A DNA stretch of 64,000 nucleotides from the NCBI RefSeq assembly GCF_002000485.1, contig NZ_MLAJ01000003.1, forward strand, positions 124,001-188,000. The letters run 5' to 3'. The notes under the pieces are model-generated. The model was given only the letters and a program-made list of their open reading frames with translations. It searched no databases and was not told the origin of the DNA. Positions 27,461-35,049 of this stretch are shown here, in pieces; the stretch's first letter is position 1; each line of letters begins with the position of its first letter. This DNA is from Rodentibacter ratti. GTDB lineage: Bacteria > Pseudomonadota > Gammaproteobacteria > Enterobacterales > Pasteurellaceae. The position numbers and the translations under genes were made by a program.

Positions 27461-29203
27461 ATGAATAAACATATAGAAAAATATTTAGATCTTTATTTAT
27501 CTAAGGAAGATGTTGAATATGCAACTTTATTAACTGGAAAATGGGGGTGTGGAAAAACATTCTTTATAAAAAATTATATAAAAAATCATGATGAAAAACA
27601 TAAATTTGTTTATGTAAGTTTATTTGGATTAAAAGATATTACAGCGGTAAATCAAGCTATTTTTCAAGAATTACATCCTTTTTTATCCAACAAAAGAATA
27701 AAGTTTTTAGGAGGTGTTTTGGCATCAGTTATAAAACTAGGATTTAAAGTTGATTTAGTTGGAGATGATAATAAAGAAACAACAATCAATATTGATCCTA
27801 GTAAGCTAAACCCTTTTGACGCTCAATCTAACAAAGATTTAGTTTTCATTTTTGATGATCTTGAAAGAACAATGCTACCTTTATCTGAAATTTTAGGATT
27901 TATAAACTTATTTTGCGAAAAACAAAATGTAAAAGTTATTGTAATCACAAATGAAGACGAGATAGAGGATGACAAAAAGATTTATAAGAAGTTTAAAGAG
28001 AAAGTTATTGGAAAAACATTTAACATATCTAATAACATTGAAGATTACTGGAACAATTTTAATGAAAAATATGAGGAAATATTTAAACAATACAGCAAAC
28101 TAATCAAATCAATATTTGAAACTATTGGTGATGGGAATTATAGAAATTTAAATCAAACTATAGAAAACTATATTGATTTTACCCGAGGGATCAATCCTAA
28201 GTATTTTGAAAATCCTGATTTCACAAGACTACTTACTGAACAGTTTTTTACATTATCATTAGATTATAGAAAAGAACATGATATAACTAAAACATTTGAC
28301 TCACTAAAAGAAAAAAATTCAGTTCTTTATTATCAACTCATCTTTGAAAAAGAAATTTGGAAAAAAATAATTACTGATTTTTATATTAATTTCGATGAAC
28401 TAAATGAATTAATATCATCATTTCCTATGTTTAGAAAAGAAGGAAAAATGCCATCATGGAGGAAATTATGGCATTATAGAGAATTAAATAATGAAGAATT
28501 CAACGAATACCTTAATGACGTAAAAACAAATTTCATAGAAATAAAATATGATAACATTGGAATCATAATGCACGCCGTCAGCATGCTTATATTTTTCATA
28601 AAAAATAACCTATGTAAAGAAATGTCAATGAGTGATATAGAAAATAAAATCTCTGAGTATTTGGTTTTATATAAGGATAAAAAACAATTATTAGATATTA
28701 GATTTACCAGAATAAATGGAACAGGGTTAGGGTATCTTAATGAAGATGACCATGATTTTATTAGAATTAGAAAAAATTTCTTTAATAATTTAGAAAAACA
28801 AAATGACGACATAAAAGCTGATAAGACTATTGAAGAATTTTACAAGTTATTAGAGTATATTAAAATTGGCGATTGGGAAAATACCTATAAAGAATATAAA
28901 AAATACCAATTTATTTCTTTCCTTAGAAAAGAGCATGCAATTAAAGTTATGGATATTTTAGAAAATAATTTTCAATGGCTATATAACTTTTGCTATTTTC
29001 TTGATGAGAGATACTCAGAAAATCATTATATTGATGGTATATCTTTGGCAAACCATCTTAATTCCGAAGAGAGTTTCATTGATGAAATTATATCCCAGTT
29101 ATCTGCCTATTATCAGAAAAAAAATCTTGAACCATTTGAAAACTTCAAATTAAATGAAATTCTAGATATGTTAAATCTGAAAAAGGAGAGATTCAAAAAA
29201 TAA
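27461..29203 (+). CDS. KAP-family-like P-loop NTPase (possible defence gene)
   Basis: 580-residue ATPase of unrecognised specificity. Walker A is TGKWGCGKTFFIKNYI near residue 27. A long insertion contains a hydrophobic stretch (FLGGVLASVIKLGF), and Walker B is KDLVFIFDDLER near 125-136, followed by a sensor-like VKVIVITNEDEI. This layout fits KAP-type P-loop NTPases, a group that includes the phage-exclusion protein PifA. The C-terminal 400 residues are helical and unfamiliar. AGGGAA precedes the chosen ATG; the frame runs back into metH but there is no reason to start there. The gene is extremely AT-rich, unlike metH before it, which points to horizontal transfer. Confidence 0.7.
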   Translation: MNKHIEKYLDLYLSKEDVEYATLLTGKWGCGKTFFIKNYIKNHDEKHKFVYVSLFGLKDITAVNQAIFQELHPFLSNKRIKFLGGVLASVIKLGFKVDLVGDDNKETTINIDPSKLNPFDAQSNKDLVFIFDDLERTMLPLSEILGFINLFCEKQNVKVIVITNEDEIEDDKKIYKKFKEKVIGKTFNISNNIEDYWNNFNEKYEEIFKQYSKLIKSIFETIGDGNYRNLNQTIENYIDFTRGINPKYFENPDFTRLLTEQFFTLSLDYRKEHDITKTFDSLKEKNSVLYYQLIFEKEIWKKIITDFYINFDELNELISSFPMFRKEGKMPSWRKLWHYRELNNEEFNEYLNDVKTNFIEIKYDNIGIIMHAVSMLIFFIKNNLCKEMSMSDIENKISEYLVLYKDKKQLLDIRFTRINGTGLGYLNEDDHDFIRIRKNFFNNLEKQNDDIKADKTIEEFYKLLEYIKIGDWENTYKEYKKYQFISFLRKEHAIKVMDILENNFQWLYNFCYFLDERYSENHYIDGISLANHLNSEESFIDEIISQLSAYYQKKNLEPFENFKLNEILDMLNLKKERFKK

Positions 29204-29235
29204 TGCTATTAAGCACATCAATACTCTGTATTTTA

Positions 29236-29396
29236 TACTAGTGTAAAAGTAAAAGATTATAAAAATAACTCTAACACCAGTACTAGGTAGATTATTTGTA
29301 TTTTGGCATAGTAGATAAAATTTAGCTAAATCCTACTGCTTGTCTAGTACCTCTAACGTATAGGTTACACATACAAGCCCCTCTGGGGCTTTTTTA
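29236..29396 (+). ncRNA. Possible structured small RNA ending in a terminator
   Basis: This 160-nt gap segment has no frame but nested complementarity. GTGTAA (about 29241) can pair with TTACAC (about 29365). GTACTAG (29279-29285) pairs with CTAGTAC (29344-29350). Inside them AGTAG (29310) pairs with CTACT (29333), around the palindrome ATTTAGCTAAAT. It ends in the strong hairpin 29376-29390 plus T6. It may be an independent RNA or the folded 3' end of the KAP gene transcript. Not matched to a known class. Confidence 0.35.
29376..29396 (+). terminator. Rho-independent terminator upstream of rhuM
   Basis: AGCCCC (29376-29381), loop TCT, GGGGCT (29385-29390), followed by a run of six T residues. 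Confidence 0.88.
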
Positions 29397-29494
29397 CTTC
29401 TAGTTTGCGATCTCCATCGAAAAATCCCTCATTTCCATTCGACAATTCCCCTACAAGCGGTTAAATTTATCCAAAATTTTGTAAGGAATAACTT

Positions 29495-30499
29495 ATGACT
29501 AAACTAATTCGCAACAGCACCGCTGAATTTTTGATTTTTACCAATCAAGCTGGTGATCAAAGCATTGAAGTGCGGTATGAAGATAACGAAATTTGGCTGA
29601 CGCAAAAACGTATTGCTGAGCTTTTTGAAGTGAATGTGCGTACGGTAAATGAACATTTAAAAAATATTTTTGATAGTGAAGAATTAAATGAGCTTTCAGT
29701 TATCCGGAATTTCCGGATAACTGCCACAGACGGCAAAAACTACAACACCAAACATTACAACCTTGACGCAGTGATTTCCGTTGGGTATCGGGTTAATTCC
29801 GTGCGAGCAACGCAATTTCGTCAATGGGCGACACAAGTATTGCGTGAATTTGCTCAAAAAGGCTATGTGCTAGATCGTGAACGTATGGAAAACGGTACTT
29901 TCTTAGGCGAAGATTATTTTGAACGTTTATTGGAAGAAATCCGTGAAATTCGCCTATCCGAACGCCGTTTTTATCAGAAAATTACCGATATTTACGCCAC
30001 AGCAGTTGATTACAATAAAAATGCACCTACGACTAAAACATTCTTCGCTACCGTGCAAAATAAATTACATTACGCTATTCATCAACATACTGCCGCTGAA
30101 TTAATTGTGGAACGAGCCGATAGCGATAAACCAAATATGGGGCTAACAACTTGGGCAAAGTCCCCAGATGGCAAGATTTTAAAAAGCGATGTTTCAGTGG
30201 CAAAAAATTATTTAAGTAATGAAGAATTGAAAGATTTAGGGGCAATCGTCAACGCATTTTTAGATTTAGCCGAACGCCGAGCTAGACGACAAATTCCAAT
30301 GACAATGGAAGATTGGGCGAAACGATTGGATATTTTCTTAAATGCGGACGAATTACCCATTTTAGACGGCAAAGGCAAAATCAGTTTCGATGAAGCCAAA
30401 TTATATGCTGAAACAGAATTTGAAAAATACCGTGTGATTCAAGATCGCAATTTTGAAAGTGATTTTGACCGCTTGTTGAAAAATCATTCCAAGACTTAA
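29495..30499 (+). CDS. rhuM: RhuM-family protein
   Basis: 334-residue protein of the RhuM family (named from Salmonella SPI-3), common in accessory regions near restriction, toxin or IS genes. The N-terminal half contains a helix-turn-helix-like segment (IWLTQKRIAELFEVNVRTV) and the RhuM core (NLDAVISVGYRVNS, RATQFRQWATQVLREF). The C-terminal half (KTFFATVQNKLHYAIHQHTAAELI, then MTMEDWAKRLDIFL) is the region with toxin-like similarity in some annotations. Function is unproven. Uptake signals of the ACAAGCGGT dialect lie just upstream (29453-29461) and near its 3' end (30467-30476), suggesting import from another Pasteurellaceae lineage. A 27-bp perfect palindrome lies within the gene. Confidence 0.82.
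   Translation: MTKLIRNSTAEFLIFTNQAGDQSIEVRYEDNEIWLTQKRIAELFEVNVRTVNEHLKNIFDSEELNELSVIRNFRITATDGKNYNTKHYNLDAVISVGYRVNSVRATQFRQWATQVLREFAQKGYVLDRERMENGTFLGEDYFERLLEEIREIRLSERRFYQKITDIYATAVDYNKNAPTTKTFFATVQNKLHYAIHQHTAAELIVERADSDKPNMGLTTWAKSPDGKILKSDVSVAKNYLSNEELKDLGAIVNAFLDLAERRARRQIPMTMEDWAKRLDIFLNADELPILDGKGKISFDEAKLYAETEFEKYRVIQDRNFESDFDRLLKNHSKT
29697..29723. repeat. 27-bp perfect palindrome inside rhuM
   Basis: CAGTTATCCGGAA (29697-29709) and TTCCGGATAACTG (29711-29723) are perfect 13-bp inverted arms around one central T. It codes for part of SVIRNFRIT. Length and perfection are unusual for coding DNA; it could be an autoregulatory binding site or an mRNA hairpin. Confidence 0.6.
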
Positions 30500-30526
30500 G
30501 AAATAAACAATATGGTTTCTAATTTT

Positions 30527-31243
30527 GGGGCTGTCCTAGATAACCAGACTAAACTTCCTCTAACTAATTGTTTTAAAAGGAAATTTGAGATTTTAAGTCA
30601 CTGTGATTAAAACGCCATTCACATTCCTTCAAATACAGCTCAAAATGGGCTTTCGGAATGCCGTTAAACTTGCGTAAATGGCGTTTTGCCTGGCTCCAAA
30701 AATTCTCTATTCCGTTAATGTGATTTTGATTTTCAGCGAAGTGTGTGCTGTGATTGATGCGAAAATGATTAAATTCACTCACATCAAGTACATCATAGCT
30801 TCGATAAAAATCGGTGTAAACAATGCTGTCGGGCTTCACTTTTTCCCGAATAATCGGCAAAAGTGTCGCAGATTGCGTATTCGGTACGACAACGGTATAA
30901 ACCTTACCGTCCCGCTTTAAATGCCCGAATACCGCAGTTTTACCTGCTGTACCACGACCTCGCTTACCTTTGCGATGACCGCCGAAATAGCTTTCGTCCG
31001 CTTCAATTTCGCCCTCAAACATTTCCAAATGAGGGCTATGTTGATAGATGAGCAATCGCAAGCGGTGGAAATAATAGGCTGCCGTGGTTTTGTTTACATT
31101 GACCAACTCAGCCGCTGTTCGGGCAGTTACCCCTGCGACAAACAGTTCAATGAGTTTATGTTGTTTGTACTGACTTAGACGACTTTTTCTCATTGGGTTA
31201 TCTTAACCTAAATGGAGTTTTAGTCGTTATCTAGGACAGCCCC
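30527..31243 (-). mobile_element. IS1016-type insertion sequence (IS1595 family), complete
   Basis: A 717-bp element bounded by inverted ends GGGGCTGTCCTAGATAAC at 30527 and its inverted copy ending at 31243, followed by related subterminal bases (ACTAAA). It contains one transposase gene on the minus strand and is flanked by CTAATTTT duplications. Size fits IS1016 (about 711 bp), which in H. influenzae is associated with capsule and accessory loci. It separates rhuM from the lipoprotein at 31364. Confidence 0.92.
30573..31193 (-). CDS. IS1016-type transposase, C-terminus frameshifted
   Basis: ISXO2-like DDE transposase, 206 residues. The N-terminal helix-turn-helix is around LFVAGVTARTAAELVNVNK. 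The catalytic core shows the first acidic residue in GEIEADESYFGGHRKGKRGRG, the second in SIVYTDFYRSYDVL, and the third region HINGIENFWSQAKRHLRKFNG. The frame ends at LKSQISF; one base added near 30579-30580 would continue it with LLKQLVRGSLVW, the expected end of this family. So this copy probably lost its last residues through a one-base deletion; whether it can still move is unclear. Confidence 0.9.
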   Translation of the reverse strand: MRKSRLSQYKQHKLIELFVAGVTARTAAELVNVNKTTAAYYFHRLRLLIYQHSPHLEMFEGEIEADESYFGGHRKGKRGRGTAGKTAVFGHLKRDGKVYTVVVPNTQSATLLPIIREKVKPDSIVYTDFYRSYDVLDVSEFNHFRINHSTHFAENQNHINGIENFWSQAKRHLRKFNGIPKAHFELYLKECEWRFNHSDLKSQISF

Positions 31244-31363
31244 CTAATTTTTTATATTTTCCTATAAATAGGAAGTCAATTTCTAAGCGTCATTTTCTCA
31301 AACTTGCACTCTCTCCGTTTTCCGCTATCATACGCCACCTGATTTCCCATTTATTGTTTGACG

Positions 31364-31828
31364 ATGAACAAACTTAAACAACTTTTCCTTTTAGCTACTC
31401 TCTTCGTGCTCTTTGCCTGTACCACACAACCGCCGAAAAAGCCCGTTAAAACCCGTTTCTTAAAAGAAAATATCACCCAAGCGGAGCTCAATAATCCCAC
31501 CGCTTATAAACGCTATTACTATATTTGTCAAAATATCGAAACTCAATCTACTTCTTATTTAACAACCTATTTCCCGCTTTCGAGAGAGAGCCGTTTGAAA
31601 GAGAATTTTGGGATTTATTTTCAGTTAGATGGGGGTAAGGCAGTGCCGTTTGATCATATTGAGAACCGAGCGTTAAATACACGCGGTTCGAAATTTGAGG
31701 TTATTTACCGTTCCTATCAGCCGATTGAGGGGAGTGTTGTAGATTTAGTCGCGCGCCAACATAGTTCGACTTATTATAAAAACGATCAAGGCACACAGGT
31801 GCGTTGGCTAAGTTGTAAAGAAGGTTAG
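31364..31828 (+). CDS. Putative lipoprotein of unknown function
   Basis: 154-residue exported protein. The lipoprotein signal reads LFLLATLFVLFACTTQPPKK, with a lipobox LFAC and no aspartate at position +2, so outer-membrane sorting is expected. The mature part is Tyr/Ser-rich with two further cysteines (YICQN; WLSCKE) likely forming a disulfide. The ATG at 31364 is preferred over the in-frame TTG at 31358. It resembles small conserved Pasteurellaceae lipoproteins, but I do not recognise the family. It stands alone between the IS and the ABC importer genes. Confidence 0.7.
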   Translation: MNKLKQLFLLATLFVLFACTTQPPKKPVKTRFLKENITQAELNNPTAYKRYYYICQNIETQSTSYLTTYFPLSRESRLKENFGIYFQLDGGKAVPFDHIENRALNTRGSKFEVIYRSYQPIEGSVVDLVARQHSSTYYKNDQGTQVRWLSCKEG

Positions 31829-31897
31829 CGATTGTATGGTTGATTTCCCAAATGGGAAATTAACGTCCAATTTTCCTAATAATCCAAGAAGTTGGGA

Positions 31898-32641
31898 TTA
31901 GCTTTCCAACTTCTCTACCCTAAACATCTCTTTTCTCTCTAAATCAAATTCGGCACGCACGCCAAAGGCTTTTGCAAGATTTTCCGCATTTAGCACCGCT
32001 TGCGTTTCGCCACTGGCTAGCACTTTGCCTTTATCCAGCAAAATCACTTCATCACAAAATTGATACGCCAGTGATAAATGATGGATTGCCGCCACGCACG
32101 TCTGTTTGGGCGTGAGGGATTTAAGTTGTTCCATTATGTCGATTTGATAATAAGGATCGAGCGGGGCGATCGGCTCATCAGCAAGCAGTAATGGCGCATC
32201 TTTAATACAGCAGCGCGCCAGTTGCACACGGGCTTTTTCACCGCCTGAAAGTCGCTGAAAGGGTTTATCCAATAAGGCAGAAACAGAAAATCGCGCTGAG
32301 ATCGACCGCACTTTTTCCTGCTCTTTTGCAGGGCTAAGGGGATAAGGCAGCCCTAGGGCGATCACCTCATAAGCGGACAAATCCCAGTGAATTGCGGTAT
32401 TTTGGGCAAGATAGGCGAGCTGTTCGCTTTTTTGCTGGGCGTTCATTTCGCTTAATTTGCAAGTATTTAGCCAAATTTGACCGCTTGCAAGCGGTAAGAT
32501 CCCCGCAATACTTTTCAACAAGGTCGATTTCCCTGCGCCGTTTGCCCCCATAATGCCGACTAATTTTCCTTGCGGAATATGGCAACTGACATTGCTTAAG
32601 GCGTAGGGCTGGCTTACATTTTCAAGGTTAATCACGGGCAA
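31898..32641 (-). CDS. ABC importer ATPase, FecE/BtuD type
   Basis: ATP-hydrolysing subunit of a type II importer for a metal chelate, haem-like compound or cobalamin. It has 247 residues: Walker A GANGAGKSTLLKSIAG near 35, Q-loop AYLAQN, signature RLSGGEKARVQLAR near 130, Walker B PLLLADEPIAPLDP and switch histidine in AAIHHLS. Its start overlaps the permease gene by 14 bp, showing an operon. Metal-chelate and B12 ATPases cannot be told apart by these motifs. The nearby metH makes cobalamin attractive, but no cobalamin riboswitch or TonB-dependent receptor was seen. An uptake signal lies within it near 32305. Confidence 0.85.
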   Translation of the reverse strand: MPVINLENVSQPYALSNVSCHIPQGKLVGIMGANGAGKSTLLKSIAGILPLASGQIWLNTCKLSEMNAQQKSEQLAYLAQNTAIHWDLSAYEVIALGLPYPLSPAKEQEKVRSISARFSVSALLDKPFQRLSGGEKARVQLARCCIKDAPLLLADEPIAPLDPYYQIDIMEQLKSLTPKQTCVAAIHHLSLAYQFCDEVILLDKGKVLASGETQAVLNAENLAKAFGVRAEFDLERKEMFRVEKLES

Positions 32642-33602
32642 GCCTCCGTTGTTGTGTGAGTAAAATCCAAATTAGCACGGGTGCGCCAATAATGGCGGTA
32701 AGTGTGCCGATGTAGATGTGTGAGAAAAGCGCGAGATATTGCACACAGAGATCGGCGATGAGCAGCAATAAAGCGCCGATTAACGCACTGCTCACATAAA
32801 GCTGAGAGGGGCGTTTTTTGAGTAACATTCGGGCAAAATGGGGGGCGATTAAGCCGATAAAGCCTATCGTCCCCGTTTGTGGAATGGTTGCGCCAACCAG
32901 CAATGCCACGCCTAATGCGGTGATAAAAAAGCTCCGTTTGGGGTTAATGCCCATTGTGGCGGCGGTTTCTTCGCCAAAGGTGAGAACATCAATATAACGC
33001 CGTTGCTGAAAAAGGCAAAAGCCACCGAGCAAGAGAATCGGGAACGATAAAAGTAACGTATCCATTTTTGCCCACACTAACGAGCCTTGCAGCCAGCGAT
33101 AGAGTTCTGCCAATGCCCACGGGCTTTCGGCGTTGGAGAGTAAAAGGGCGATTGCTGAGCCGAGTAGCATATTCACTGCCACGCCACTTAAAATCATCAC
33201 CGTTGCGCCTTGTTTGTGTGCAATGAGATAGACCAACGTAAAACTGGCTAATGCCCCAAGTACGCCACCGAGCAGCAACAGGCTGGCAGGGAGGGAAAAA
33301 TAGTAGAGCAAAAAAACGCTCGCGGTGGTTGCCCCATTGGCGCTGCCGAGCAATCCCGGGCTGGCGAGGGGATTTTGAAAAACCGCCTGCATCGCATTGC
33401 CCGCCAGCGCTAAACTCACACCTGTCAGCACCGCCAAGAGTATGCGAGGCAGGCGAATATCCCAGATCACAAGAGGGCGCATATCCGTTAGCACGCCATC
33501 GGCATTTTTTAACTGCGCAAAATCACCGAGTTGGTGGTAAAGCGTCCAGATAACAATCAATACTAAGCATAGAAAAAGCAATAGGTTAAGGTATTTTTTC
33601 AT
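32628..33602 (-). CDS. ABC importer permease, FecCD/BtuC type
   Basis: 324-residue inner-membrane permease with about ten hydrophobic helices. FecCD hallmarks are DIRLPRILLAVLTGVSLALAG, NPLASPGLLGSANGA, and near the C-terminus GTIGFIGLIAPHFAR (the coupling helix region) and IGTLTAIIGAPVLIWIL. It pairs with the ATPase encoded immediately downstream and overlapping. The gene is GC-richer than most of the window, similar to metH, which could mean they arrived together. The substrate is undetermined: cobalamin, haem or a siderophore. Confidence 0.87.
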   Translation of the reverse strand: MKKYLNLLLFLCLVLIVIWTLYHQLGDFAQLKNADGVLTDMRPLVIWDIRLPRILLAVLTGVSLALAGNAMQAVFQNPLASPGLLGSANGATTASVFLLYYFSLPASLLLLGGVLGALASFTLVYLIAHKQGATVMILSGVAVNMLLGSAIALLLSNAESPWALAELYRWLQGSLVWAKMDTLLLSFPILLLGGFCLFQQRRYIDVLTFGEETAATMGINPKRSFFITALGVALLVGATIPQTGTIGFIGLIAPHFARMLLKKRPSQLYVSSALIGALLLLIADLCVQYLALFSHIYIGTLTAIIGAPVLIWILLTQQRRLARD

Positions 33603-33669
33603 AAAAGTGCGGTTATTTTTCTTTATGTTTATGGGTGAAGATCAATTTCTTACCGTACATCGTCATATG

Positions 33670-34470
33670 CTAATTCCTTTTCTGTAAGTTATGGTATTGC
33701 TGGGAAATCAGTTCTGCCCCTTGCCAAATACCGTGGTCGAAGCAATAAGTGTATTTCATTGGAATCCGAAAGTGCGGTCGGTTTTTAAAAAGTTTTTGTA
33801 AAATCGGATGATTGAGTAGCTCTGCCTGTTCGTTATAGCTTTGTTTATCTGAAATTTCAATCAGTACATTGGGTTGGGCGAGCAACATTTTTTCGAGGGA
33901 AAAATTTTGTCCGGTTAAAGACATTTTCAATGGGGTTAATCCAAGTAAATTCAACAAAGCGGAATATTGCGGGAAATTGCTTTCCACGACACCTGTATCT
34001 GACAGCATTAAAGTATCTGTGAGAGATTGATTTAGCTTGAAATTTTGCGATTTCAAGGTTTTCACCAAATGCTCAGCATGAATTTCATTGCCTGTGATTT
34101 TGCCTAGTTTCAACATCAACGTAAAGAGTTCATCAGGCGTTTGTGGGTCATCATTAATGGGAATCACTTTTGCCCCGAGTTTTTTCAACTCTGCCATCAG
34201 TTGAGGGTAGAAGGTTTCATTGAGCAGTATGGTTTTATCTAAGTAAGGTAATAATGCGGTGAGTTGCGGTTCGAGAGTCGGTTTATCGGTATTGACTTTA
34301 TCTAACATCATCAGCGGATTTTTGGAATAAGTTGATTGCGCTGCAATTTGGTCAGGGTGGGCTAATTCTGCCAAAAGCCGATCACTGCATAAGGTTAGCG
34401 AAACAAATTGTTCGCCATAAGAGGAAAACGAAAGAAAAAGAGCGGTTGAAAAAACAAAAAATTTAAACAT
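33670..34470 (-). CDS. Periplasmic binding protein of the FecCD-type importer
   Basis: 266-residue TroA/FecB-fold protein with a signal peptide (FFVFSTALFLSFSSYG). It follows the expected pattern: VSLTLCSDRLLAELAHPDQI at the start of the mature protein, then KPTLEPQLTALLPYLDKTI, and a linking helix around KTLKSQNFKLNQSL. It delivers substrate to the permease encoded 67 bp downstream. BtuF-like identity would fit the presence of metH, but binding residues cannot be judged by eye. Uptake signals lie within the gene (near 33772) and after it (near 33606). Confidence 0.8.
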   Translation of the reverse strand: MFKFFVFSTALFLSFSSYGEQFVSLTLCSDRLLAELAHPDQIAAQSTYSKNPLMMLDKVNTDKPTLEPQLTALLPYLDKTILLNETFYPQLMAELKKLGAKVIPINDDPQTPDELFTLMLKLGKITGNEIHAEHLVKTLKSQNFKLNQSLTDTLMLSDTGVVESNFPQYSALLNLLGLTPLKMSLTGQNFSLEKMLLAQPNVLIEISDKQSYNEQAELLNHPILQKLFKNRPHFRIPMKYTYCFDHGIWQGAELISQQYHNLQKRN

Positions 34471-34546
34471 AGCTGACTAATTTAGTATCACATCAACGGC
34501 GACATTATTTATAAACATCCATTTTTATCTCATAAAACATGGATTT

Positions 34547-34562
34547 TTCGACCCAGATCGCA
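34547..34562. promoter_or_regulatory. CRP-S (Sxy-dependent) competence site upstream of comE1
   Basis: TTCGA-CCCAGA-TCGCA differs from the CRP-S core TGCGA-N6-TCGCA at one position; on the other strand it reads TTTTGCGATCTGGGTCGAAA. It lies about 95 bp before the comE1 ATG. CRP-S sites mark the competence regulon of Pasteurellaceae, so the match and location reinforce each other. Confidence 0.75.
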
Positions 34563-34655
34563 AAAGTGCGGTCGATTTCTTGTTTATTTTCATAGAAATA
34601 GAAAAAATACTGACGTTGATTTTATCAACATTCTCACTATTAACAAGGAAACACT

Positions 34656-34994
34656 ATGAAATTAATCAAAACCCTAATCAGTTCAACCCTTTTGGGCTGT
34701 GCACTATTTAGCACAAGTTCATTTGCTGAAGAAAAAGCAGTGGAGTCAATGAAAACTCAAACTGAGATTACTGAAAATACTCCCTCAAAAAATATGGGGG
34801 ATAAGCTCAATATCAATACAGCTACCGCAAGTGAAATTCAGAAATCTTTGATCGGAATCGGAGCAAAAAAAGCAGAAGCCATTGTTCAATATCGTGAAAA
34901 GTATGGTAATTTCACTACTGCGGAACAGCTACTTGAAGTACAAGGAATAGGCAAAGCAACCCTTGAGAAAAACCGTGATCGCTTCACTTTTTAA
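34656..34994 (+). CDS. comE1: Competence DNA-binding protein ComE1 (ComEA family)
   Basis: Periplasmic helix-hairpin-helix protein that binds incoming double-stranded DNA during natural transformation. It has 112 residues, a signal peptide (LISSTLLGCALFSTSSFA), a short linker, then the ComEA domain: KLNINTATASEIQKSLIGIG, KKAEAIVQYREKYGNF and VQGIGKATLEKNRDRF, giving two helix-hairpin-helix motifs. AAGGAAA precedes the ATG. It is preceded by a CRP-S site and an uptake signal, and followed by a terminator. Its presence fits the abundance of uptake signals in the window. Confidence 0.93.
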   Translation: MKLIKTLISSTLLGCALFSTSSFAEEKAVESMKTQTEITENTPSKNMGDKLNINTATASEIQKSLIGIGAKKAEAIVQYREKYGNFTTAEQLLEVQGIGKATLEKNRDRFTF

Positions 34995-35011
34995 TAAATA
35001 TTGAAATATTC

Positions 35012-35034
35012 AAAGGTCGCAATGTGCGACCTTT
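35012..35034. terminator. Terminator between comE1 and the protein E gene
   Basis: AAAGGTCGCA (35012-35021) and TGCGACCTTT (35025-35034) form a perfect 10-bp stem with a 3-nt loop followed by T residues; A residues on the other side allow use by the converging gene. Confidence 0.85.
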
Positions 35035-35049
35035 TATTCTTTAAAGAGA

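Larger units (their letters stand above)
30519..31251. repeat. 8-bp target duplication of the IS1016-type element
   Basis: CTAATTTT at 30519-30526 is repeated directly at 31244-31251, immediately outside the two terminal inverted repeats. Eight base pairs is the usual duplication of IS1595-family elements, so the insertion is recent and its ends are intact. Confidence 0.85.

Noticed and set aside
34471-34655. Cobalamin riboswitch upstream of the importer binding protein
   Set aside because: No B12-box-like sequence or extended leader was found; the region instead contains an uptake signal and the CRP-S site of comE1.
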